From assembly GCA_030429045.1 (NCBI GenBank), contig JAUIEA010000018.1, positions 1 to 43,487 on the forward strand: a stretch of 43,487 nt of DNA, written 5' to 3'. Every line of letters begins with the position of its first letter. Within the stretch, counting starts at the first letter, position 1. Source of the DNA: Bacteroidia bacterium (GTDB lineage Bacteria > Bacteroidota > Bacteroidia > Chitinophagales > Saprospiraceae). The position numbers were made by a program, and so were the translations under genes. Under the pieces are notes generated by a model, which saw nothing but the letters and a program-made list of their open reading frames with translations, searched no databases and had not been told where the DNA came from. Shown one piece after another: positions 34,244-42,452 of this stretch.

Positions 34244-35710
34244 ATGAATACACCCATTACTATCGCCCGCGGGGACGGCATTGGCCCCGAGATCATGGAA
34301 GCCACCCTGCGCATCCTCAAAGCCGCCAAGGCTCGCATTGATATTCATGAGATCGAGATCGGTGAAAAGGTCTATCACCAGGGGCATACTTCAGGGATCC
34401 GCCCGTCAGACTGGAAGACCCTTCGTGACAATCACATTTTTCTCAAGGCACCCATCACCACCCCGAGCGGCGGTGGCTACAAGAGCCTGAACGTCACCAT
34501 CCGGAAGACCCTCGGCCTCTTTGCCAACGTGCGTCCCTGCCAGGCCCTCCACCCGTTTGTGCCCACCCGTTTTCCGGCCATCGACATGGTGATCATCCGC
34601 GAGAATGAGGAGGACCTCTATGCGGGAATCGAACATCGCCAGACCCAGGATGCCACGCAGTGCCTCAAGCTGATCACCCGGCCGGGGACGGAGAAGATCA
34701 TGCATTACGCCTTTGAATATGCCAAGGCCGACGGACGTCAGAAGGTGACCTGCATGGCCAAGGACAATATCATGAAGATTACCGACGGCCTCTTCCACAA
34801 GGTCTTCGACGAGATCGGTGTGCAATACCCCAAGATCGAAAAGGAATACAAGATCATCGATATCGGATCTGCCCTCCTGGCGGACCGACCTCATGACTTT
34901 GACGTTGTGGTAACCGAAAACCTGTACGGGGATATCATCTCCGACATCGTCGCCCTGATCTCCGGATCGGTGGGTATGGCCGGCTCTGCCAATATTGGCG
35001 AATCCTTCGCCATGTTCGAAGCGATCCATGGTTCAGCACCCGACATTGCCGGACAGGGCATCGCCAATCCGTCCGGCCTGCTGAACGGAGCCTTGATGAT
35101 GCTGACCCATATCGGACAGGGAGATATTGCCGCCACCATCAAGAATGCCTGGCTCAAGACCCTGGAAGACGGTATTCATACCGGCGACATCTATCGAAAG
35201 GAGGTGAGCAAAAAACGCGTCGGCACCGAGGAATTTGCTGATGCCGTCATTGCCAACCTGGGCAAAAAGCCGGAGATCCTGGAAGCCGTGACCGCGGGCG
35301 AAAGCAAGGGAGGCATCACCATCCCACCCTACCGCCGGCAGATCGAACACAAGGAGCTGGTCGGTGTCGATCTCTTCCTGGATTGGCGCGAAGGCAGCGC
35401 CGAGGATCTCGGTCACCAGCTCAGCAGCCTGCCCCTTTCCCATCTCAAACTGAAGATGATCACCAACCGGGGAGTGAAGGTCTATCCGGACGGATTGCCG
35501 GAAACATTTTGTGCCGATCACTGGCGCTGCCGTTTTATCAGCAAGCAAGCCCAGAGCACGAATCTGGAACCGGACTATCGCCCCATCTCCTTTGAGGGGA
35601 TCCTCGAGGTCATGCATGTCGCCCATGCGGCCGGACTGGATGTGATCAAGATCGAGAATCTGTACGAGTTTGATAACAAGCGCGGGTTCTCGCTGGCGCA
35701 GGGGGAGTGA
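34244..35710 (+). CDS. icd: NADP-dependent isocitrate dehydrogenase, Thermus-type with C-terminal extension
   Basis: This 488-residue TCA-cycle enzyme oxidises isocitrate to 2-oxoglutarate and CO2. MNTPITIARGDGIGPEIME opens the beta-decarboxylating dehydrogenase fold. NVTIRKTLGLFANVRPCQ and IIRENEEDLYAGIEH hold substrate-binding residues, VVTENLYGDIISDIVA the metal Asp residues, and FEAIHGSAPDIAGQGIANPSG (split FEAIHGSAPDIAG / QGIANPSG) the cofactor site. An extra domain of about 130 residues at the C-terminus (HKELVGVDLFLDWREGSAED ... FEGILEVMHVAHAAG) is the extension of the Thermus-type enzyme. ATG 34244 is chosen; the frame stays open upstream without homology. Confidence 0.93.
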   Translation: MNTPITIARGDGIGPEIMEATLRILKAAKARIDIHEIEIGEKVYHQGHTSGIRPSDWKTLRDNHIFLKAPITTPSGGGYKSLNVTIRKTLGLFANVRPCQALHPFVPTRFPAIDMVIIRENEEDLYAGIEHRQTQDATQCLKLITRPGTEKIMHYAFEYAKADGRQKVTCMAKDNIMKITDGLFHKVFDEIGVQYPKIEKEYKIIDIGSALLADRPHDFDVVVTENLYGDIISDIVALISGSVGMAGSANIGESFAMFEAIHGSAPDIAGQGIANPSGLLNGALMMLTHIGQGDIAATIKNAWLKTLEDGIHTGDIYRKEVSKKRVGTEEFADAVIANLGKKPEILEAVTAGESKGGITIPPYRRQIEHKELVGVDLFLDWREGSAEDLGHQLSSLPLSHLKLKMITNRGVKVYPDGLPETFCADHWRCRFISKQAQSTNLEPDYRPISFEGILEVMHVAHAAGLDVIKIENLYEFDNKRGFSLAQGE

Positions 35711-35762
35711 TGTTTCTGGTTCCTGCGTCCCGATTGCTCGGGACTGTTCCACGTTCCTGGTT

Positions 35763-35787
35763 GCCCTTCGGGTTGGAAGGGCGTTTT
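35763..35787 (+). terminator. Likely intrinsic terminator after icd
   Basis: GCCCTTC-GGGTTG-GAAGGGC (35763-35782) is followed by GTTTT, 53 bp after the icd stop. A smaller hairpin, CCCGATTGCTCGGG, lies just before it. Confidence 0.55.
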
Positions 35788-35807
35788 CAGACGTCTGGCG
35801 GTTTAAC

Positions 35808-35852
35808 GTTCAAGGAGGGCCGACAAGTCAGCCCTCTGTTCAAGGTTCAACG
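35808..35852 (+). repeat. GTTCAA-armed hairpin repeat, copy 2
   Basis: This 45-bp unit is identical to 36290-36334. It runs GTTCAAGGAGGGCCGACAAG then TCAGCCCTCTGTTCAAGG and TTCAACG. AGGGCCGAC/GTCAGCCCT forms the core stem. Confidence 0.75.
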
Positions 35853-35953
35853 TCTTTTGTGTAGTCCTAAAGCCGGAGGCTATTGACCTGCTGGGCGGTT
35901 ATTCGTTTCCGCCACGGCGGACAGGTATGAGCTTATTCGTTTTGGTAAATGAG

Positions 35954-36001
35954 GTTGAACATTGAACATGGGAAGCGCCAGCTGACCCTTTAACGTTGAA
36001 C
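35954..36001 (+). repeat. GTTGAAC-armed repeat, second subtype, copy 1
   Basis: This 48-bp unit starts GTTGAACATTGAACATGGGA and ends with AACGTTGAAC around a CAGCTGACCC core. It matches 36343-36390 with a handful of differences. Confidence 0.7.
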
Positions 36002-36289
36002 CCAGAAGATCCCGCTGAAGTGGCCCCGAGATCTCGGGGTGGATCCAGACTACCACCCAAGGTGGTACGTCCGGACAGCCAGACGTTTACACGGGTGTTC
36101 ACACCAGGTCGGTTTGAAATTCCAAATAATAAACTGTGCTGGTTCGGGTGTCTCACCTGAACCCCTTATGTCTGCGGTGTCTCACCGCATCCTGTGGAAT
36201 GCCTTTTTGTGTTCAGGAAAGGGTGTGGCAAATGCCAGGGGCTATTGACCCGAGATTTACAATTTGGTGCAAACGTTTTGCCGTTCAAC

Positions 36290-36334
36290 GTTCAAGGAGG
36301 GCCGACAAGTCAGCCCTCTGTTCAAGGTTCAACG
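36290..36334 (+). repeat. GTTCAA-armed hairpin repeat, copy 3
   Basis: This exact 45-bp repeat of 35808-35852 lies 482 bp away and is followed within 10 bp by the second subtype at 36343. Confidence 0.75.
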
Positions 36335-36342
36335 TTTATTTC

Positions 36343-36390
36343 CTTGAACATTGAACAGGGGAAGTGTCAGCTGACCCTTGAACGTTGAAC
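36343..36390 (+). repeat. GTTGAAC-armed repeat, second subtype, copy 2
   Basis: This 48-bp unit starts CTTGAACATTGAACAGGGGA and ends CTTGAACGTTGAAC, the same architecture as 35954-36001. Further partial units lie at 36669-36726 (CATTGAACCTTGAACAGG ... CCTTGAACCTTGAACACC flanking GCCGCCCCGGCGGC) and as a tandem GAACGTGAAACA at about 36765-36790. No gene is visible in 35711-36854; the short frames there are repeat-derived. Confidence 0.7.
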
Positions 36391-36854
36391 TATCAAGCTT
36401 TAACACTGCTTTTCAAAACCTGACAACCTGGAACCTGTTGGCCGTTATTCGTTTCAGCGGACGGCATTGAACATTGCACAGGGGCAGCGGATGGAAAGGT
36501 TGGAACGCAATGTTCAGGTGTAAGGTTCGTTTTTCCACCCCCATCTTTCATTACGACCTTCGGTCATGATGAAATCCACCCCCGTCCCGAGTACTCGGGA
36601 GGGATATTGACCTGGTGTATACCATTAGGCGGATGTCTAAAAATTTAAGCATTTATGGTTCAAAGTAGTCCACATTGAACCTTGAACAGGATGCCGCCCC
36701 GGCGGCATTCCTTGAACCTTGAACACCCAAGCTTTTAACCACTCCCATTCCGGATACAAGCTCTGAACGTGAAACAAGGAACGTGAAACATGACCCCCCA
36801 ACGAAATCTGCCTTGCTAGCGTTATCTTAGTCAACAACGAGATCGACACAGGGA

Positions 36855-37424
36855 ATGACCTACCGCCCGAACAGTACGGATGAGGAGCTGGTCGCAGGAT
36901 GCTGCGATGGCCACCGCCTTGCCCAACGCTATCTGTACGAGCGGTATGCCGGCAAGATGCTGGGCATCCCGATGCGCTATACGCGCGATCGGGAAGAGGC
37001 CATGGAGATCTTCAATCAGGCATTTTTGAAGATCCTGCAAAACCTCCCCAAATACCAGCCCACCGGACCGCTGGGCGGATGGATGGCCCGGATCGTGTTC
37101 AACACCTGTATCGATTACGTGCGCAGTCGAAAGACCTACAATCAGACCATCCGATTTCCCGAGGTGGTGGAAGTGGACGGGATCAGTCGGAATGAGGCCC
37201 ACGATCAGCTGGATGCTGAAGTCATCTACCAGTTGATCCAGGATCTGCCCCCGGCAGCCCGGAACGTCTTCAGCTTGTATGTCATCGACGGCTATCGACA
37301 CAAGGACATTGGCGAGATGCTCAATATCGATGAGGGCACGTCCCGCTGGCATCTGGCCCAAGCCCGAAAAACCCTCCAAAAGAAGATCCTGGAAATGGAG
37401 ACAACTCGAACCGTGAACACATGA
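36855..37424 (+). CDS. ECF-family RNA polymerase sigma factor
   Basis: This 189-residue extracytoplasmic-function sigma factor has region 2 at YLYERYAGKMLGIPMRYTRD and EEAMEIFNQAFLKILQNLPK, with GGWMARIVFNTCIDYVRSRK leading into the linker. Region 4 follows: IYQLIQDLPPAARNVFSLYV, DGYRHKDIGEMLNIDEGTSR (helix-turn-helix) and WHLAQARKTLQKKI. Start ATG 36855. It overlaps the next gene by 4 bp, the usual layout for a sigma factor and its membrane partner. The signal is unknown. Confidence 0.93.
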   Translation: MTYRPNSTDEELVAGCCDGHRLAQRYLYERYAGKMLGIPMRYTRDREEAMEIFNQAFLKILQNLPKYQPTGPLGGWMARIVFNTCIDYVRSRKTYNQTIRFPEVVEVDGISRNEAHDQLDAEVIYQLIQDLPPAARNVFSLYVIDGYRHKDIGEMLNIDEGTSRWHLAQARKTLQKKILEMETTRTVNT

Positions 37425-38719
37425 AACAGCAACAGATATCCACCGAAGAACAAACCTGGCGCCAGTCGGCGACCCATCATGAGTTTCCCTTGCGGGACGG
37501 TGACTGGGCGGCCATGGAGCAACTGATCGACCAGCAGGACAAAGGGGTGATCGGTGGTCTTCCCGGTGGGAATGGCACCTCCTTTACCCTGGGCAATCGC
37601 TGGACCTTTCCCTTCCTGGCGGGTGTCCTGATCTCGCTGGTGGTCCTGGCCGGACAGGGCTGGTCCGATCAGGAGCAGATTCCGGACTCCCCTGCCCCGG
37701 TGATCGCGCAACAACCCCTGATGGCCGATCTGCCCCCCTCTGCTGGACAGGAGGCTCAGGCATTGATACCAGTCCAGTCGTCAGAGACTGAATCATCCAC
37801 TCCCCTGATCCAGAACGCAACAAAGAAGAGCCTTACATATCCTGCCACCCGGAACAGCCAGGCATCCGGCACCGGCATTCCACCGGTCGATCCTGCACAA
37901 ATGCTGGCCAGGACCGACGAAATGATGCAGGCCACTCCCGTAACCACGCCAGCACCACTGGAGGAATCTGACAAACAACGTCCGGCCGTGTCCGACTTCA
38001 GCACGCTGACCGAAGAGGAGTATACACCGGGACTGATGGCCTTTTCACGGCTCACCGGAAAAGTGGGTCTGGGTGTCCAGGTCGATGCACCAGAACTACC
38101 TACACCCGCATCACCTTCCTTACCGACGCCGGATCGCTGGTCGTTCGGGCTCCTCGCCGGCGCCCGAATGGCCCTGCCCGACTGGCCAATGGAGACGGCA
38201 TCCCCCGGCGGACTGGCCGGTGCGTTTGTCCAGTATGATCTGACCCCTCGCTGGTCCATCCGTGCCGAACTGGCGGGCAAACTACTGGACCGGGACCTGC
38301 AGCGTTCCGACTCGAATGTCCTGCTCGACGAATTCGGAGCCACGCTGAATGTGGATCAGAGCGCCAATACCAATGGTTTGCTCTTCGTGGAAATGCCCCT
38401 CCTGGCCGTCTACCGACAGGGCCGTCATGAATGGTTTGGCGGACCCAAGCTCGCCCTGGTTCGGGTCCGAAATGATGCCAGCAGCCTGGCCTATTCCGGC
38501 AATGCCTTCACCGAGGTGAATTCGTATTCCATCGTGGAAGGAGTTCGCTCTTTTGATGCCGGCCTGACCCTGGGGTACGGCTATCGGTTGTTCCGGCACT
38601 GGGGAGTGGACCTGCGGTACAACCAGGGACTCCTGGACCTGACCCACGACAATTTCTTTAACAACACACATACGTTGATCAACAGTGATCTTCAATTGAC
38701 GATACGCTATGTTTTCTAA
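37421..38719 (+). CDS. Sigma-linked membrane protein: anti-sigma-like N-terminus, beta-barrel-like C-terminus
   Basis: This 432-residue protein has a cytoplasmic-looking N-terminal region of about 65 residues (EFPLRDGDWAAMEQLIDQQDK) and one transmembrane helix (FPFLAGVLISLVVLAG). A long Pro/Ser/Thr-rich linker of about 140 residues follows, then a C-terminal domain of about 190 residues (WSFGLLAGARMALP, GAFVQYDLTPRWSIRAEL, GYGYRLFRHWGVDLRYNQG, LQLTIRYVF) with the alternating pattern and terminal Phe of outer-membrane beta-barrels. It overlaps the sigma gene by 4 bp, so it is a candidate anti-sigma factor. One protein holding both an inner-membrane helix and a barrel is topologically unusual. 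Confidence 0.78.
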   Translation: MKQQQISTEEQTWRQSATHHEFPLRDGDWAAMEQLIDQQDKGVIGGLPGGNGTSFTLGNRWTFPFLAGVLISLVVLAGQGWSDQEQIPDSPAPVIAQQPLMADLPPSAGQEAQALIPVQSSETESSTPLIQNATKKSLTYPATRNSQASGTGIPPVDPAQMLARTDEMMQATPVTTPAPLEESDKQRPAVSDFSTLTEEEYTPGLMAFSRLTGKVGLGVQVDAPELPTPASPSLPTPDRWSFGLLAGARMALPDWPMETASPGGLAGAFVQYDLTPRWSIRAELAGKLLDRDLQRSDSNVLLDEFGATLNVDQSANTNGLLFVEMPLLAVYRQGRHEWFGGPKLALVRVRNDASSLAYSGNAFTEVNSYSIVEGVRSFDAGLTLGYGYRLFRHWGVDLRYNQGLLDLTHDNFFNNTHTLINSDLQLTIRYVF

Positions 38720-39401
38720 GCCATTTGCATTTATCGGATTTCTAATTCTTGCCGGCTTGCTGTTCACCTCCTGCAAGTCAGACAAGCCCTTTGATCTGGA
38801 TCCGGAAGATCCAGGAACGGGTATCTTCGAAGCCCGGGGTACGCTGACTCCCATGGAAGTGGGGTTGACCTCGCTGGAATACGCCTATATCAGTGGCGAG
38901 ATCGACCCGTGGGGACATTCGATCGTAGCCAGCACCTATGCCGACTATGTGAATAATTCCCCCTACAAGTCCATCATCGGCCGGCTGACCCATCCCTCGG
39001 TAGATATCTTCAGTATTGCCATTCATTCCGAGAGTCCGTTTGATCCTGGCAGCATGATCTGGGGCTGGACGGAAGAAGAGGTCAGCAACCTCCTTCAGCC
39101 CGGCGATACCCTGTCCATCGGGTACGGGCCCGGTGAAGCCATCCTCGGCATTGCCCATCCGGCGTTCAATCATCCGACCGGGCCGTTCTACACCCTACCC
39201 TCCGAAAACTTCGAGGGGATCAACCTGGATGGCCCCGGCTATATCATCATCGAACAGGTAGAACCCTATTCTGCGACAGCTTACGAGATCACCCGTACGG
39301 GCTTGCGGGTCCATGTCCGCTACCAGGGTCGACTGAATGGCGTGCTCGGCCAGCAGGACTACTGGGCCCAGGGCACGGCGGTGTTGTTTTTCGAGTATTG
39401 A
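38709..39401 (+). CDS. Lipoprotein of unknown function
   Basis: This 230-residue protein has a lipoprotein signal MFSKPFAFIGFLILAGLLFTSC with lipobox LFTSC. It overlaps the preceding gene by 11 bp, making it the third gene of the sigma operon. The mature protein is beta-rich (GIFEARGTLTPMEVGLTSLEYAY written here as GIFEARGTLTP and MEVGLTSLEYAY; GYIIIEQVEPYSATAYEITR; LRVHVRYQGRLNGVLGQQDY). I do not recognise a family. It probably sits in the outer membrane facing the periplasm or the surface and may sense or be the output of the sigma system. Confidence 0.82.
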   Translation: MFSKPFAFIGFLILAGLLFTSCKSDKPFDLDPEDPGTGIFEARGTLTPMEVGLTSLEYAYISGEIDPWGHSIVASTYADYVNNSPYKSIIGRLTHPSVDIFSIAIHSESPFDPGSMIWGWTEEEVSNLLQPGDTLSIGYGPGEAILGIAHPAFNHPTGPFYTLPSENFEGINLDGPGYIIIEQVEPYSATAYEITRTGLRVHVRYQGRLNGVLGQQDYWAQGTAVLFFEY

Positions 39402-39420
39402 TCCGAGGCAGGAAGCCTTG

Positions 39421-39458
39421 TCATCAAAATTGATGAATCCTCGAAAATGGCTATTTTC
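39421..39458. promoter_or_regulatory. Two tandem perfect inverted repeats before the integrase gene
   Basis: TCATCA-AAAT-TGATGA (39421-39436) and GAAAAT-GGCT-ATTTTC (39443-39458) are both 6+4+6 palindromes, with centres 22 bp apart (about two helical turns), ending 5 bp before the integrase ATG. They may be operator sites or leader hairpins limiting recombinase synthesis. They could also help terminate the upstream operon. Confidence 0.4.
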
Positions 39459-39463
39459 AGGGG

Positions 39464-40576
39464 ATGGCCCGGTTTGTCCAATTCATCGAGAGGCCGATCT
39501 CCAGATCCAGGGATCAACAATGGGAAGTCAAGTACCCCTATGCAGACACCCCATTGCGCCATTGGCTTTCGGAGCAGGGGATGACACCCGGCCCTGGACA
39601 GAAAGGCTTTATCTTTCGCGGGCCAGGAGAACGGATTGATCGGATCATGGAAGAGGGACGTTTACAATTCCCGGACATTCAGTGGCGCAGGAAACCCGTC
39701 TTGAAAAGCACCTCCAACAACCAAGGCATGGTACCGGTAGATCCGGTCCTGCTCAAGCGTTACATAGACCGTCTGACCGTCCAGCGTTATTCTCCAAATA
39801 CCATTTCAACGTATCGAAATGCCTTTATCAAATTCCTGGCTGGAATTGCCCCTCGACATCCAAATGAACTAACCAGAGACGACATTCTCGAGTTTATGCT
39901 TGCCTTGCAACAAGAGGGGCGGCTCTCGGCATCCTATCAGAACCAGATGATTAATGCTATCAAGTTCTGGTATGAAAAGGTAGAGTGCCAACCACGACAG
40001 CAGTATGAGCTTCCCCGTCCCAGAAAGGCAGAACCACTACCAAAGGTGATCAGTACAGAAGAGGTAGCGTCCATGATCCGGAGGACCACCAATCTGAAGC
40101 ATCGGTGCTTGATCATGTTTGCCTATGGGGCAGGACTACGAAATGCGGAGCTGCTGGCACTGAATCCCACCCATATCGACTCGAAACGGATGGTCATCCG
40201 TGTAGAACGAGGAAAGGGCAACAAGGATCGTGAGGTTCCACTTCCTGACCAACTTCTCCCTTTATTACGCGAATACTACAGGGCGTACCAACCCCGCACC
40301 TACCTGTTCGAAGGTCAGCAAAAAGGTACGCCATACAGCTCCAAGAGTCTCCAGCTGGTCATCGCCAAAGCGGCACAAAAAGCAGGGATCTGCAGGAGAG
40401 TCACACCACATATGTTACGACACAGTTATGCCACTCATCTCCTTGAGTCCGGGGCCGATATCCGCTACATCCAGGACCTCCTCGGTCACAAAAGTATCCG
40501 TACGACTGAAATATACACCCATATCGCTCGTACGCGGAAGCCACCTTCTCCGTTGGATAGTCTATCTTTAGAATAG
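39464..40576 (+). CDS. Tyrosine recombinase (Xer-like) beside a cassette array
   Basis: This 370-residue site-specific recombinase has the catalytic set R226 (GAGLRNAE), K251 (RGKGNKDREV), H316 and R319 (TPHMLRHSYATHLL), H342 (LLGHKS) and Y351 (TEIYTHI), all present. Residues 1-90 form an extra N-terminal domain; 92-175 are the SAM-like core-binding domain. The C-terminus (SPLDSL) resembles integron integrases, but the IntI-specific insert between the Lys and the HxxR is missing: K-to-H spacing is 65 residues here, 72 in E. coli XerD and 106 in IntI1. It lies 6 bp from an attI-like site and in the same direction as the cassettes. It could mobilise them, or be a neighbour by chance. Confidence 0.88.
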   Translation: MARFVQFIERPISRSRDQQWEVKYPYADTPLRHWLSEQGMTPGPGQKGFIFRGPGERIDRIMEEGRLQFPDIQWRRKPVLKSTSNNQGMVPVDPVLLKRYIDRLTVQRYSPNTISTYRNAFIKFLAGIAPRHPNELTRDDILEFMLALQQEGRLSASYQNQMINAIKFWYEKVECQPRQQYELPRPRKAEPLPKVISTEEVASMIRRTTNLKHRCLIMFAYGAGLRNAELLALNPTHIDSKRMVIRVERGKGNKDREVPLPDQLLPLLREYYRAYQPRTYLFEGQQKGTPYSSKSLQLVIAKAAQKAGICRRVTPHMLRHSYATHLLESGADIRYIQDLLGHKSIRTTEIYTHIARTRKPPSPLDSLSLE

Positions 40577-40581
40577 CGCAA

Positions 40582-40670
40582 ACCCAACACATATGCCGGC
40601 TTTACGAACAAATACTACGCATGTAAGGGGGATAAACGATATTAAAGGTTCTTAAACACAGTTGTTGGGC
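40582..40670 (+). other. attI-like recombination site at the head of the cassette array
   Basis: ACCCAAC (40582-40588, RYYYAAC consensus) and GTTGGGC (40664-40670, GTTRRRY consensus) bracket 75 bp. Cutting after G40664 would start the first cassette at TTGGGC. Unlike an attC, the interior has no paired L boxes; only a weak CTTTAC/GTAAGG hairpin is seen. That favours a primary attI-type site or a decayed attC. Confidence 0.55.
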
Positions 40671-40692
40671 GTAATGTGAAAAACGAATAAGT

Positions 40693-41685
40693 ATGAAACG
40701 ATTAATTAAATTTTTGAAATGGACAGGAATTGGGCTGATTGTCCTCATTCTTGGATTTGTTGCATTTGTGCAATTGACATGGGACAAGAAATACGATGCT
40801 CCGTATCCAGAAATTTCTGCAAGCAGCGATTCTGCAGTAATCGCAAGAGGTGCTTATCTCGCAAATAGTGCTGCTCATTGCGGTGCTTGTCACACAAGCA
40901 TGGATGAAGTTCGGTTATTTGATGAAGGAAGAAAGGTTGAGTTCAAAGGTGGTTGGGAACTGTCTTTCCCAGGCTTTGGGACATTTACTGGACCAAACAT
41001 TACTTCGGACAAAGAGACAGGAATAGGAAAATACACAGATGCCGAGATCGCGAGGAGCCTAAGACATGGAGTAGGCACAGACGGCAGAGCACTCTTTCCA
41101 ATGATGACATTTCAGGGAATGAGCGATGAGGACCTGACTGCGATAATCTCCTATTTGAGGACATTATCGCCTGTTGAAAATAAGGTAAAGCCATTTGATT
41201 ACGGATTTATGTACAAAGCGCTGTTGGCAGTTGGAATGATAAAACCGGAGGGAGCAAAAGAAACTCCACCAAAGTCTGTAAAAATTGAACCTACAGCTGA
41301 GTACGGTAAATACCTTGCTTATAACGTTTCCAATTGCAGGTCATGTCATACAGAAGTGGATATGAATACAGGTGAATACATTGGCAAAGACTTTGCTGGA
41401 AAGGCCTATTTTCCACCAGATGAATTCTCAGAAGGATATTCATATGTATCTCCGAATTTAACTCCTCATAGGGAAACCGGAATTATGGCAGGTTGGACAG
41501 AGGAGCAATTTGTAAACCGCTTCAAACAAGGAAGAGTACACAAAGGCAGTCCCATGCAGTGGGGCGCTTTTTCAAGAATGAATGATATCGAACTTAAAGC
41601 ACTATACAAGTTTTTCCAATCTCTCGAACCAGTAGAAAATAATATCAAACAAATTGTATTTGCACCGGGTGAAAAGCCGGAATGA
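40693..41685 (+). CDS. Membrane-anchored diheme cytochrome c (cassette-borne)
   Basis: This 330-residue periplasmic electron carrier has an N-terminal membrane anchor (TGIGLIVLILGFVAFVQLTW, residues 11-30). Two c-type heme sites follow: C63-G-A-C-H67 (AHCGACHTSM) and C215-R-S-C-H219 (SNCRSCHTEV). Each domain has a PNIT/PNLT segment and a candidate axial Met (FPMMTF; SPMQWGAF). The layout resembles diheme subunits of alcohol/aldehyde dehydrogenases and related DUF-type cytochromes. No dehydrogenase partner is present. It is the only gene of cassette 1 and is AT-rich with codon use unlike the backbone, pointing to transfer. The stop at 41685 is 12 bp before the attC half-site. Confidence 0.9.
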   Translation: MKRLIKFLKWTGIGLIVLILGFVAFVQLTWDKKYDAPYPEISASSDSAVIARGAYLANSAAHCGACHTSMDEVRLFDEGRKVEFKGGWELSFPGFGTFTGPNITSDKETGIGKYTDAEIARSLRHGVGTDGRALFPMMTFQGMSDEDLTAIISYLRTLSPVENKVKPFDYGFMYKALLAVGMIKPEGAKETPPKSVKIEPTAEYGKYLAYNVSNCRSCHTEVDMNTGEYIGKDFAGKAYFPPDEFSEGYSYVSPNLTPHRETGIMAGWTEEQFVNRFKQGRVHKGSPMQWGAFSRMNDIELKALYKFFQSLEPVENNIKQIVFAPGEKPE

Positions 41686-41701
41686 GAAACACATACGCCC
41701 A

Positions 41702-42452
41702 ATCGAGTAGGCGGCTCCGCCGCTGAATAGCGACGGAGTGCGCCTCTCACACCACCGAACGTACGGGTCTCGTATTCGGCGGTTCGACAACCATCACGAC
41801 AATGCTCTTTCCACCATTGCCACTATCCCCTACTTTAAGAAAAGGCTACGTTTTGGCTAAGCTGTACAGCTTATTACATGCACGCTCCTAATCGAATTTC
41901 GCGGAGGTTATCGTTTGGCCCTTCGCTACTCAAAGTGGACTATAGCCTACCCACTTCTTTCACTACTATGACCTCGGCTGACTTCTCTCCTTTACCAACT
42001 CGTGGTTGGAGAGACCTCCCTCGGTAAGACAATTAGCTTTCAGTCAATCCCGGCTGGATCTACCAGAGTGGACCTTTCTCGTGGGCGTTAGTATACCTCC
42101 CACCCGCTTCGCGCCTGCCAGCCGGCAGGCTGGGTTCCTTTCCTTGAATGTCCCCCGGACATTCACCCACCCCGATACTCGGGGGCGGGATCGGTCAGTC
42201 ATCTTACCCCATTCACTTTAGCCTCATATCCAGTTTTCCCGAGTACTCGGGATCCGTACCAACCTTTGCAGTCCTGTTGACTTCAGTGCAGGGGTCACCC
42301 CCAACCACCTTACAGCTTGCTAGCGGTTCAGGTCGTTACTCCTGCCCGCAGGAGACTTTCACTCCCTAGCTAATCCAGACTCGCTTTTGAGCCCGGTTAC
42401 TCCCTCACTAAGAATAGCTATATTAGTGAGGCGTTTGCCATTCGAGGCACAC
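41702..42452 (-). mobile_element. ORF-less group IIC (attC-type) intron, 751 nt
   Basis: On the minus strand the intron starts GTGTG (42452-42448, GUGYG consensus) after exon sequence GCCGTTGT and ends CTACTCGAT (41710-41702) before TGGGCG. This is the TTGT/T target of attC introns. Domain V is the hairpin at 41751-41785 (ACCGCCGAA / TTCGGTGGT on the intron strand, loop near GAGAC), and domain VI is at 41711-41744. The interior shows typical domain I-III text, such as AGGGAGTGAAAGTCTCCTGC, but no reverse transcriptase frame, so the roughly 1.3 kb maturase gene is lost. It is antisense to the cassette gene. Confidence 0.8.

Noticed and set aside
39464-40576. Calling the recombinase a true integron integrase (IntI)
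   Set aside because: The Lys-to-HxxR spacing is 65 residues against 106 in IntI1, so the IntI-specific domain is absent. Only the position next to attC-like sites and the SPLD-like C-terminus resemble IntI.
41466-41790. Minus-strand frames as remnants of the intron reverse transcriptase
   Set aside because: Their translations show no RT motifs such as YADD, and they extend antisense into the cytochrome gene.
42006-42369. Plus-strand reading frames of about 70 residues as genes
   Set aside because: They lie antisense to the group II intron RNA and have no protein-like pattern. The conserved RNA domains explain the sequence.
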